Positions 56,087 through 63,706 of a stretch of DNA of 64,000 nt are shown one piece after another (position 1 is the stretch's first letter; each line of letters begins with the position of its first letter). The DNA lies in assembly GCF_009193265.1 (NCBI RefSeq), contig NZ_VZZZ01000001.1, forward strand, positions 744,001-808,000, in the 5' to 3' direction. This DNA comes from Marinobacter changyiensis (GTDB lineage Bacteria > Pseudomonadota > Gammaproteobacteria > Pseudomonadales > Oleiphilaceae). A model generated the notes under the pieces. It did not search any database. It was not told where the DNA came from and was given only the letters and a program-made list of their open reading frames with translations. The position numbers and the translations under genes were made by a program.

Positions 56087-56815
56087 TCAGGCTGCGGGAG
56101 TCACGCCAACATAGACGGTGTTGGTGGATTCGCAGTTCTGCAGGGGATTGTAGAACGCCACCACGTGAGACGCCGTCTCGGTAAACAGCTCGTTCAGGGT
56201 CACCATGAAGTCTTCATCCGGCGCATCGTTTGACCAGAGCGCAAACACTCCGCCCGGCCGTAACTGCCGGGCCATGCGCTGCAGACTGTCGGTGGTGTAA
56301 AAACTCGCGTTGGAGTCGTTCAGCAATGCCCGCGGGGAGTGATCAATATCCAGCAGGATGGCATCAAACAGACGGCCGGGCTGCTGCGGATCGAAGCCGG
56401 ACCCTTCCTTGACCGCCAGATCGAAAAAACTGCCATGAACGTAGCGGCAGCGGGGGTCCGCATTCAGAGTCTGCCCCAGCGGCACTTTCTCCTGCTGATG
56501 CCAGCCGATCACCGTATCCAGTGCCTCAACTACCAGCAGCTCGCCGACCCGATCACTGCGCAGGGCAGCCTCGGCGGTGTAACCCAGCCCAAGCCCGCCG
56601 ACCACCACACTCAGGTCATCGCCATTCACAGCGGCAAGCCCAAGATCCGCCAGTGCGACCTCGGCCTCCACAAACATGCTGGACATCAGGAATTCCTCGC
56701 CCAGCTTTACCTCGTAGATATCCCGGTTGCCCAGGGCGGGTATACGACGCCGGCGCAAGGTAATCTCCCCCAGAGAGGAGGGCTGGCTATCAATCTGCTC
56801 GAACAAAAGACCCAT
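56087..56815 (-). CDS. Spermidine synthase-like methyltransferase-fold protein
   Basis: 242 residues. The nucleotide-binding VVGGLGLGYTAEAAL and the later FDAILLDIDHSPRALL match spermidine synthase relatives. However, the Asp-rich catalytic loop of true polyamine aminopropyltransferases is replaced by DIDHSPR, so activity on putrescine is doubtful. It is a stand-alone gene, convergent with the SBF-like transporter gene. Confidence 0.78.
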   Translation of the reverse strand: MGLLFEQIDSQPSSLGEITLRRRRIPALGNRDIYEVKLGEEFLMSSMFVEAEVALADLGLAAVNGDDLSVVVGGLGLGYTAEAALRSDRVGELLVVEALDTVIGWHQQEKVPLGQTLNADPRCRYVHGSFFDLAVKEGSGFDPQQPGRLFDAILLDIDHSPRALLNDSNASFYTTDSLQRMARQLRPGGVFALWSNDAPDEDFMVTLNELFTETASHVVAFYNPLQNCESTNTVYVGVTPAA

Positions 56816-57016
56816 GGTTTACTCTATTAACAAAAACGGAATGTTATAAACGGTGTCAATAGTAACATCTCTTGGGCAACAGGTTGGCGCTGGGGCAATA
56901 GTTCCACCCTATTCCGATCTTTAATAGCACCCGCCTTGATTAGTGACAGAGTCGCTACCAGAAACACTTACTAAGACTTTCAGTTGTACCATCCGTAAAT
57001 CAAAGGGGAAAACGAT

Positions 57017-57715
57017 ATGGCAGATCCCGTACTACTGATCACCGGCGCGTCCTCGGGCATCGGCGCCGCTACCGCCCGGGCAGCAGCCAAGGCGGGCTAC
57101 CGGCTGGTGCTGGCAGCCCGCTCCGAAGACAAACTTCAGAGCCTGCAGCAGGAACTCGGCGGTAGTGAGCGGGTACTGACCACCCGCTGCGACGTGCAAA
57201 GCAATGACGACCAGAAGGCCATGGTGGAGAAAGCACTGGCGACCTTCGGACAAATCGACGCCGTGTTCGCCAACGCCGGCCGGGGTGGTTCACCGGGCGG
57301 CTTCAGCGGTGCCGATCCGGAAACCTGGCGAGACATGATACTCACCAACATCCTGGGGGTGGGCATGACCGTTCAGCATTGCCTGCCCGCCCTGCGCAAG
57401 AGCCGCGGCCACATGTTACTGACCGGCTCTGCCGCCGGCCGCGTCACCATCCCCGGCTCCATGTACAGCGCCACCAAATGGGCGGTGTCTGCGATCGGTT
57501 ACGGGGTGCGGGAAGAGCTGCGGGGCAGCGGCATCCGGGTCACACTGGTTGAGCCCGGCATGGTAGACACAGCCTTCTTCGATGAACCACCGAAAAATGC
57601 CCTGCAACCGGATGATATTGCCCGGGCCGTGGTGTATGCGCTGTCTCAACCCGCTCATGTGGATGTCAACGAGGTACTAGTGCGGCCCACACCGCCGATT
57701 GAGGACGACAAGTAA
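57017..57715 (+). CDS. Short-chain dehydrogenase/reductase
   Basis: 232 residues of the classical SDR family. The cofactor motif GASSGIG is at residue 9, ANAGRG near 87, and the catalytic Ser/Tyr/Lys in LLTGSAAG and YSATK (about 139-155). Substrate is unknown. ATG at 57017 is preceded by AAAGGGGAAAACGAT. Confidence 0.9.
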   Translation: MADPVLLITGASSGIGAATARAAAKAGYRLVLAARSEDKLQSLQQELGGSERVLTTRCDVQSNDDQKAMVEKALATFGQIDAVFANAGRGGSPGGFSGADPETWRDMILTNILGVGMTVQHCLPALRKSRGHMLLTGSAAGRVTIPGSMYSATKWAVSAIGYGVREELRGSGIRVTLVEPGMVDTAFFDEPPKNALQPDDIARAVVYALSQPAHVDVNEVLVRPTPPIEDDK

Positions 57716-57777
57716 GCGTCCCGGGACTTCCGGTAGCGCGTGGACGATGGCTCGCGGACCGAATAGGCAGGTCAGCC

Positions 57778-58653
57778 TCATTCGGTTCCGGGCTCATCCT
57801 CCCGGATACGCATAAAACTGGCAAACCGGGGCAGACCCGTGGCGGTCAAGCCATAAAATTTATAGGTGATGACGGCACCGAGCGGCGGCGGCGCTGCCCG
57901 CTCGGCATCGCTGAAACCGGTTCCAATCTTGAAATGACGTCCCTCCGCCAGCTCAACCACCAGTGCGCCCATCATGCCCTCGTACTTGCCGGTGCCCTCG
58001 GTCTGCCCGATCACCACCGCTTCCGCATCCTGATACCGTTTTACCTTGAGCACATCCGATGACCTGCCAGCCCGGTACAGACTGTCACCATGGTGTAGCA
58101 TCAGACCTTCGCCGCCAGCATCCGTTACCTTATCCAAACGGGTCATGAGCTCAACGTGAGAGACGCCCTGCTGTTGCTCGATCCTGGCCAGAAACGGCGA
58201 ACCCGACGACAGCAAAAGCTCTCGCATCTGCTTCACACGTCCTGAAAACGGCAGGCTGCTCGCTGGCAGATCAAACACCCTATAGCGGACTTCCCGCCAT
58301 TCTCTATCCACCGGTTTATGTTTGCGTACCGCACCGGACAGCTCTGCAAACCGACCTCGCCCCATCCAGAGCTCACCGTCCATGGGTATATCTGGAAAGC
58401 CTTCCGTGAACCACTCGGGTGCGTTATATGCATGGCCCTGTTTGGAAAGAAAGCGCTCCCCGTCCCAGTAGGCCCTGACACCATCAAGCTTCTCGCTAAC
58501 CCAATAGTGCTTTAGCTCAATGCCCTCCTCATAAACCTCAGCCAGCAGCAGCTCCGGCGGTGCCGAGTGCACAAACGGGGGAAACGACACAAACAGGACA
58601 AGCAGAAAAGAAACGAACAGGGGCAGGAAAGCCCGACCAGAAAAGTAATACAT
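57778..58653 (-). CDS. ligE: ATP-dependent DNA ligase, Lig E type, with signal peptide
   Basis: 291 residues. A hydrophobic N-terminus of about 30 residues (LLVLFVSFPPFVHSA) looks like a signal peptide. Motif I contains the nucleotidyl Lys55 (EKLDGVRAYWDG), motif III is YRVFDLP, motif IV EGLMLH and motif V VLKVKRY, then an OB-fold. This is the minimal periplasm-directed ligase seen in Gram-negative bacteria. ATG at 58653 gives the signal peptide. It seals nicks with ATP; a role in the periplasm, perhaps on incoming DNA, is proposed but unproven. Confidence 0.9.
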   Translation of the reverse strand: MYYFSGRAFLPLFVSFLLVLFVSFPPFVHSAPPELLLAEVYEEGIELKHYWVSEKLDGVRAYWDGERFLSKQGHAYNAPEWFTEGFPDIPMDGELWMGRGRFAELSGAVRKHKPVDREWREVRYRVFDLPASSLPFSGRVKQMRELLLSSGSPFLARIEQQQGVSHVELMTRLDKVTDAGGEGLMLHHGDSLYRAGRSSDVLKVKRYQDAEAVVIGQTEGTGKYEGMMGALVVELAEGRHFKIGTGFSDAERAAPPPLGAVITYKFYGLTATGLPRFASFMRIREDEPGTE

Positions 58654-58808
58654 CGCAGTTCCTTTGCGAGTTTGGTTTAACAATTAACCCAGGGACGATC
58701 AGCCTGCCCTGAGACTCCGGAAAAACACAGGATAAACAACCACCGCCAACACAGGCAACAGATGCCACGCATACGACCAGCCACCCCGCCCGGACACACA
58801 CAAAACCG

Positions 58809-58979
58809 CTAGTCTTTTTTATCTATCGTTATCTCAATAGATTTGCTGCTACCAGCAAACCACTTCTGAACATACAAAGTTCCCACGATAGGAGCGGTTC
58901 CTTCATCAGGGACTTCCTTATAGCGAACACTGTTTTTTGTTTCTTTCTCGTATTCAAACATTACTACTTTCTTCGACAT
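58809..58979 (-). CDS. Small protein of 56 residues in an AT-rich patch
   Basis: The open frame ATG to TAG reads MSKKVVMFEYEKETKN at the start, then GTLYVQKWFAGSSKSIEIT, ending DKKD. GGGAA sits seven bases before the ATG. Codon composition is AT-richer than its neighbours. The compact, beta-rich sequence with KETKNSVRYKEV and GTLYVQK looks like a genuine small protein, similar in style to proteins on mobile cassettes; I cannot name a family. Confidence 0.65.
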   Translation of the reverse strand: MSKKVVMFEYEKETKNSVRYKEVPDEGTAPIVGTLYVQKWFAGSSKSIEITIDKKD

Positions 58980-59398
58980 AAAATTTTCCCGCTAAACTCT
59001 TTGTTGCTTTTCTAAACAGTTGTCACGTTAGGCAATAATTTCTGAACACCGTAAGCTTACTGAAAAACAAACGAAAATGCTGCCACACACCTGATTTAAT
59101 AAAGAACGCCAAAACCGCTAAAACCTGGGCTGCTAACGCAGAACACAGCGGAGCCACGACAGTGGACATCGGCCGAGTACTGATGCGCAGCGGCAAGTAA
59201 CGCGTGACAATCTCCGGGGCACCGCCACGCTGCCCTGCCCCCTGACTTCATTGGGTGCTTTTTGATCTGGCACAACCGTGACCAATTTTTTATGGGAATG
59301 GAACGATCGGCCAATGACGGCTACCGTCAGTAAATATATACTCCGCCGATAATGATATGTGTTTGATGGAACTCACTAACACCAACAGGGAGCTCGCC
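58980..59398. other. Gene-free AT-rich stretch upstream of the acyl-CoA-binding protein gene
   Basis: No convincing gene lies in these 419 bases. They contain the end of the AT-rich patch, a GTTAGGC heptamer at 59027-59033, and AT-rich DNA with a GACGGCTACCGTC hairpin near 59317-59329, probably part of the promoter for the acyl-CoA-binding protein gene. Confidence 0.4.
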
Positions 59399-59665
59399 AT
59401 GAGTGATCTAAAGACTCAGTTCGACGAAGCGGTTAATTACATCCAGAATGCTGAGGGCGACTTCAAGCCGTCCAACGACCTGAAACTCGAATTCTACGCC
59501 CTTTACAAGCAGGCGACTGAGGGTGACGTCAGCGGCAAGCGCCCTGGCATGATGGATTTTGTTGGGCGTGCCAAATACGACGCCTGGGAAAAGGTACAGG
59601 GCATGTCGAGCGAAGAGGCCATGCAGAAGTACATCGAGCGGCTGGAAGAAACAAAAGCACGCTGA
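59399..59665 (+). CDS. Acyl-CoA-binding protein
   Basis: 88 residues, a complete four-helix acyl-CoA-binding protein. KLEFYALYKQATEGDVSG, KYDAWEKVQGMSSEEAM and the C-terminal YIERL are hallmark residues for the acyl-CoA pocket. It holds long-chain acyl-CoA in the cytoplasm. ATG at 59399 has AGGGAGCTCGCC in front. Single gene. Confidence 0.95.
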   Translation: MSDLKTQFDEAVNYIQNAEGDFKPSNDLKLEFYALYKQATEGDVSGKRPGMMDFVGRAKYDAWEKVQGMSSEEAMQKYIERLEETKAR

Positions 59666-59807
59666 GCCAGCGTCGCCGGTTGCCAACAAAAACAATGAAC
59701 CTGGAATTTGCAAGCAGTGGACAAGGTGACATCTGTTAGTCCTGCATCCAACAGACTGTCACAAGCTGCGGGCAGAATGGCGGCTTCTCGCCAAAAGGAT
59801 TGAAATT

Positions 59808-60119
59808 ATGCACATCACCGAAGCGTTGGAACAAAGCCAGCCTGGCCTGTTGAAGCAGGTAACCCAGGCGATGCAGAAATACCATCTCAATATGCGGACC
59901 GAGCAAACCTACCTGCACTGGATCACCCGGTTTGTACTGTTTCACGGACTGAAAAGCCCCGATGCCCTGGAGCGGGACGATCAGCAGTTGTTTCTGATTT
60001 ACCTGAGTGACCGGATGTGGGTGTCCCGCGCCCGGCTGAATCAGGCTCGCCAGGCGCTGACCTTCTTCTATGAAGACGTGCTCAAAAAACAGCCAGAAGC
60101 TGGACTCGCCGCCGGCTGA
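59808..60119 (+). CDS. Orphan integrase N-terminal SAM-like domain protein
   Basis: 103 residues. MRTEQTYLHWITRFVLFHG and LNQARQALTFFYEDVL match the N-terminal DNA-binding domain of integron-type and phage-type tyrosine recombinases. The catalytic domain with its RKHRY residues is absent and the frame ends, so it cannot recombine DNA by itself. It may be a relict of an integrase or a domesticated DNA-binding protein. The ATG at 59808 is preceded by AAAAGGATTGAAATT. Confidence 0.8.
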   Translation: MHITEALEQSQPGLLKQVTQAMQKYHLNMRTEQTYLHWITRFVLFHGLKSPDALERDDQQLFLIYLSDRMWVSRARLNQARQALTFFYEDVLKKQPEAGLAAG

Positions 60120-60171
60120 CACGGAGCGGCCGGTTCAGCGTTCCTGCCGGTTGGTCTTTGGAATCACTGGC

Positions 60172-60675
60172 TTAAATAGCGTCGTAATGAATGTCAGTGA
60201 TTTCCAACACCACCGTTCCGTCCGGGGTGCGCACGGTGACCTCGTCGTCACATCGTTTGCCCAATAGGGCTCGTGCCAACGGAGCGTCGATACTCAGGTA
60301 GCCTTTGTTCAAATCAAACTCGTCCGGCCCCACCAGACGGTAACGCTGTTCCTCACCGGTCTCGTTTTCAACCGTTACCCAGGCGCCAAAATAAACCCGC
60401 CCGGTGTCATCCGGCGTGCGAGTCACCACGGTAATTTCTTCAAGACGTTTGGTCAGAAACCGGATGCGGCGGTCGATCTCCCGCAGTTGTTTCTTACCAT
60501 AGATGTACTCCGCATTCTCCGAGCGGTCCCCTTGCGCAGCGGCTTCCCTTACGGACTGAGTCACCTCCGGTCGCTTTTCCTTCCACAGGTAGGTCAGCTC
60601 TTTACGCAACGCTTGCTCGCCATCAGGGGTGATGTAGCGCGCACGTCCTTTCGGGCTCGGGGATGCATCAGCCAT
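60172..60675 (-). CDS. greB: Transcription elongation factor GreB
   Basis: 167 residues. The N-terminal coiled coil (to about 80) ends in the acidic tip region AAAQGDRSENAEYIYGKKQ, and the C-terminal FKBP-like domain follows. GreB rescues backtracked RNA polymerase by stimulating transcript cleavage. The length fits GreB better than GreA (about 158). Confidence 0.95.
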   Translation of the reverse strand: MADASPSPKGRARYITPDGEQALRKELTYLWKEKRPEVTQSVREAAAQGDRSENAEYIYGKKQLREIDRRIRFLTKRLEEITVVTRTPDDTGRVYFGAWVTVENETGEEQRYRLVGPDEFDLNKGYLSIDAPLARALLGKRCDDEVTVRTPDGTVVLEITDIHYDAI

Positions 60676-60712
60676 GGTCTGGATCGTGTCCTTCTGTGTT
60701 TAAAGCGGGCAT

Positions 60713-60735
60713 AAAAAAACCCCGCAAATGCAGGG
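60713..60735 (-). terminator. Minus-strand intrinsic terminator upstream of greB
   Basis: On the minus strand CCCTGC-ATTT-GCGGGG is followed by seven T. It lies about 40 bases before the greB start and faces greB, yet no protein gene ends just upstream, so it may close a small RNA or act as attenuator for greB. Confidence 0.7.
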
Positions 60736-61005
60736 TAAGGCTAGCGCTGTGCTGGAGGGTTAAGCAAGTCTCTTCGATTGTAAGGCCACTGGAAGTAACC
60801 GGAAACCGTTAACACTTACTCTTTTCCTTCAGCCTCTATTCTCCACAACACGAATTACTGCCATGTGGCGGTGGGATTACTTTTTGTACAGACGCCTTGA
60901 GAAACCCGCCGCCGGTCGCGGTCTAGGTTGTCCATTCTATATTTTAGCGATATCGTAAAACATAATGATCGCTCAACTCTTCAAGACCGCTCCAGGGTAC
61001 TGACC
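60736..61005. other. Intergenic region with possible small RNA and operator-like palindrome
   Basis: No protein gene is seen. A minus-strand small RNA ending at the terminator at 60713-60735 is possible. TTTTA-g-CGATATCG-TAAAA at 60942-60960 is a near-perfect dyad in the region that should carry the promoter of the gene at 61006. Confidence 0.4.
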
Positions 61006-61275
61006 ATGAACACTAAAAAACTGATGAATACCGCGCTGAATGGACTGGACAGGATCGGCTACACCCTCGACCGGTACGGCATTACCGGCAAGGTGAACCG
61101 TCACAATCTGGCCGCATTCGTGATGGCGGAGCAAAAGCATCTGGAAGGCGAATGGGATAGCTTGCAAGTGCGTTTTGAACGCCGAAAGTCGCAGGTGGAA
61201 GCTCTGTATCACTCCGTTGAGTCCCGGGCGGAACGCCTAGTTGGCCCGGTCCTCAAGCGCAGGAAATCCACCTAA
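61006..61275 (+). CDS. Hypothetical protein, 89 residues
   Basis: Hydrophilic, mostly helical, with no hydrophobic segment and a basic C-terminus (LKRRKST). The middle (HLEGEWDSLQVRFERRKSQVEAL) suggests a short coiled coil. No family is recognised. ATG at 61006 is preceded by a weak GGGTACTGACC. The stop overlaps the kinase stop on the other strand in CTAA. Confidence 0.6.
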   Translation: MNTKKLMNTALNGLDRIGYTLDRYGITGKVNRHNLAAFVMAEQKHLEGEWDSLQVRFERRKSQVEALYHSVESRAERLVGPVLKRRKST

Positions 61276-62756
61276 CTCGGCGCATTTTCTGCCGGTGAGG
61301 CAGCGCTGGCATCCTCGTTGGCGTCAGCTGCCGACTTGGATGCGGTAGCTCTTATGCGTCGGACATCGGGACTGTAGGCTGGCAAAAAAATCTGTATCGT
61401 AAGCCCCGGGCTCTCAGCTCCGGGATAGGTATCGGTGAGCACAATGCGGCCCTGATGAATTTCAGCAACGGCGCTCACCAGACTCAACCCCAAGCCGTTA
61501 CCGGGCAGCGACCGACTCTTAGCCACCCGGTAAAAGCGCTGGAACACCTGGTCTTTCTCATCATCCGGTATGCCAATGCCGCTGTCACTGACTTCAAACA
61601 CGGCCTCGCCGTCGACCATTCTCACCGCAACGGAAATTGCACCCTGCTCCGGGGTGTATTTAATGGCATTGTCGATCAGGTTGCTGACCATCTGGAACAA
61701 CAGATCCCGGTCACCTTCGATCATGACCTCTTTATCCACCTTGTGATGAAACTTCTGTTGTTTATCCTCGGCCACGGCCTCATAGAGTTCACAGGCATCG
61801 TTGACCAACAGCCCCAGCGAAACCTGCTTCATATCGGCTGCATTGCCTCGGGTCTCCAGGCGGGCAATCCGGAGTAACGCGTTAAAGGTCGCCAGCAGCT
61901 GATCGGCTTCTGCCACCGCACGGCCGGCCTGCTCCCGGGCCTCTTCGTTATCCACCGACATCAGCGTATTTTCGAGCTGGTTCCGCAAACGGGTAAGGGG
62001 CGTGCGAAGGTCATGGGCGATGCTGTCCGAGACATGGCGAATGCCTTCCATCAGGTAAACGATCCGGTCCAGCATCTCGTTCAGGTTTTCTGCCAGCTGG
62101 TCAAAATCATCGTCCGTCCCACGGGTCGGAATCCGCAGTGACAGGTGACCGGTCATGATCTTGCGGGAGGTGTTGTTGATGACTTCGATGCGGCGGGTCG
62201 TGCTGCGGCTCATCATGTAACCGCCGAGCAGCGCCAGGGCGAGAGTGATGCCCATACCCCAGTTAATGGCGGTTTCGATCAGCCGTTTGAGTGTTGCAAG
62301 GTCGTCTACATCCCGCCCTACCAGCAGCCGTAATCCGCCCTGCACTTCAAATATCCTGGCGCGGGCAATCCGCTTCGGGCCTACCCAGCCAACATTTTCA
62401 TCCAGGGTGAAGTTTATCCAGCCGCTTTGGGATTGGGCTTCTTTCGGCCAGGTCTCAATATTGCCTGCCAGCTTGAGGTAGTCTTCGGTGGTAAACAGGT
62501 AGATGGATTTTGCGTTGGGGTCGCGGGCCACACGCTCCCTGATCACCGTGATCAGGCCATTAATACCGCCCCCTCGATACTGTTCAGCCAGGCCCGCAAT
62601 TTCAGCCTCGATGGTTTCGTCTGTCTGGGCGGTCATAAAACCGGCTGTACGCCAGTAAATGAACGCCAACAGCAGAAACACTGATGTGGCGAACACTACC
62701 ATGTACAGCAGAGCAAGCTGAAAGGATGACGTTTTTAACTGGCTAAGCAGTTTCAC
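61272..62756 (-). CDS. Sensor histidine kinase
   Basis: 494 residues: two membrane helices (about 14-34 and 165-185), a periplasmic loop between, HAMP, HisKA with His near 250 (IAHDLRTPLTRL) and HATPase (NLIDNAIKYT, GNGLGLSLV). Its start overlaps the response regulator gene by 14 bases. Signal unknown. Confidence 0.93.
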   Translation of the reverse strand: MKLLSQLKTSSFQLALLYMVVFATSVFLLLAFIYWRTAGFMTAQTDETIEAEIAGLAEQYRGGGINGLITVIRERVARDPNAKSIYLFTTEDYLKLAGNIETWPKEAQSQSGWINFTLDENVGWVGPKRIARARIFEVQGGLRLLVGRDVDDLATLKRLIETAINWGMGITLALALLGGYMMSRSTTRRIEVINNTSRKIMTGHLSLRIPTRGTDDDFDQLAENLNEMLDRIVYLMEGIRHVSDSIAHDLRTPLTRLRNQLENTLMSVDNEEAREQAGRAVAEADQLLATFNALLRIARLETRGNAADMKQVSLGLLVNDACELYEAVAEDKQQKFHHKVDKEVMIEGDRDLLFQMVSNLIDNAIKYTPEQGAISVAVRMVDGEAVFEVSDSGIGIPDDEKDQVFQRFYRVAKSRSLPGNGLGLSLVSAVAEIHQGRIVLTDTYPGAESPGLTIQIFLPAYSPDVRRIRATASKSAADANEDASAASPAENAPS

Positions 62757-63423
62757 GCAACATGTACCCAGCTCCCCGGATAGTTTGCAGTAGCGGCGTT
62801 TCGAATTCCTTATCGATTTTTGCGCGCAGACGGCTTATGTGAACATCAATCACATTGGTCTGGGGATCAAAATGGTAGTCCCATACTTTTTCCAGCAGCA
62901 TGGTTCTTGTCACCACCTGGCCGGCATTGCGCATGAGATATTCCAGCAGACGGAATTCCCGGGGCTGGACATCAATGTTATGGCCGGCACGCTTGACGGT
63001 GCGGGCCAGCAGGTCCATTTCCAGGTCTGCCACTTTCAGTACCGTCTCGGTTTCCGCCGTCTGGCGGTTCCGACGTACCAGCGATTCAATACGCGCCAGC
63101 AGCTCGGTAAAGGAGAAGGGTTTGGTGAGGTAGTCGTCACCGCCACCGCGCAGGCCCTCTACCCGGTCATCCACATCGCCCAGGGCACTGAGGATGAGCA
63201 CAGGAACCTGGTTGCCCGTGGCCCTGACGGTTTTGATGATTGCCAGACCGTCCATGCCCGGGAGCATGCGGTCGACAATCATGATGTCATATTCCTCACT
63301 GGCAGCCATCATCAGGCCATCTTTGCCGTCAGCTGCGTGATCCACCACGAAATCGGACTCTTTCAGTCCCTTGATGAGATAGGTTGCAACATCCTGATCG
63401 TCTTCTATTACCAGCGCTTTCAC
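62743..63423 (-). CDS. OmpR-family response regulator
   Basis: 226 residues: receiver with phosphoacceptor Asp near 51 (IMIVDRMLPGMDG) and Lys in LTKPFSF, then winged helix DNA-binding domain (LLEYLMRNAGQVVTR, GAGYMLRE). GTG start overlaps the stop of the upstream 63-residue gene (GTGA). Forms a two-component pair with the kinase gene downstream. Confidence 0.95.
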   Translation of the reverse strand: MKALVIEDDQDVATYLIKGLKESDFVVDHAADGKDGLMMAASEEYDIMIVDRMLPGMDGLAIIKTVRATGNQVPVLILSALGDVDDRVEGLRGGGDDYLTKPFSFTELLARIESLVRRNRQTAETETVLKVADLEMDLLARTVKRAGHNIDVQPREFRLLEYLMRNAGQVVTRTMLLEKVWDYHFDPQTNVIDVHISRLRAKIDKEFETPLLQTIRGAGYMLRETA

Positions 63424-63611
63424 CGGTGAGCCTCCCGATTGAACTGTTGTTCGAGGATATATTCTAACTCCAGAGTAAGGGGAACATCGCCCTGCGACCA
63501 GTTACGATCTTGTAAGAGGGTGTCGCCAATGGCGACGGACGGTGCATGCCAGGTACGCACAGAACCGTTCTCAAGCATGGTGATCACGATATCCGCGCCA
63601 TTCCATTCCAT
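63420..63611 (-). CDS. Hypothetical protein, 63 residues, coupled to the response regulator
   Basis: Short hydrophilic product beginning MEWNGADIVITMLENGS. No family is recognised. It overlaps the regulator gene in GTGA, is first in the operon, and follows the rpoH terminator. The conserved layout suggests a real gene, though I cannot confirm it. Confidence 0.6.
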   Translation of the reverse strand: MEWNGADIVITMLENGSVRTWHAPSVAIGDTLLQDRNWSQGDVPLTLELEYILEQQFNREAHR

Positions 63612-63627
63612 TTATTCCCTACAAACC

Positions 63628-63663
63628 AAAACGCCACCAGCGTCGGGCGCCTGGTGGCGTTTT
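63628..63663 (-). terminator. Terminator after rpoH
   Basis: Perfect 13-bp arms at 63628-63640 and 63651-63663 flank a 10-base loop, with A and T runs at the outer ends. It lies 44 bases downstream of the rpoH stop on the minus strand and before the next operon. Confidence 0.9.
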
Positions 63664-63706
63664 CGGGTGACCGATGTCACCGCCAGATTGGTTTAAGGGG
63701 CCGTAT

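Noticed and set aside
59027..59033. GTTAGGC, matching the integron core GTTRRRY
   Set aside because: No partner RYYYAAC at suitable distance and no attC-like stem could be traced on either strand; a heptamer alone is expected by chance.
59096..59314. Minus-strand frame of 72 codons
   Set aside because: No ribosome-binding site, no family-like pattern, and unusual composition rich in Cys, His and Trp; looks like chance.
59726..59762. Imperfect inverted repeat after the acyl-CoA-binding protein gene
   Set aside because: Pairing is interrupted and there is no T tract; possible terminator but not supported well enough to list.
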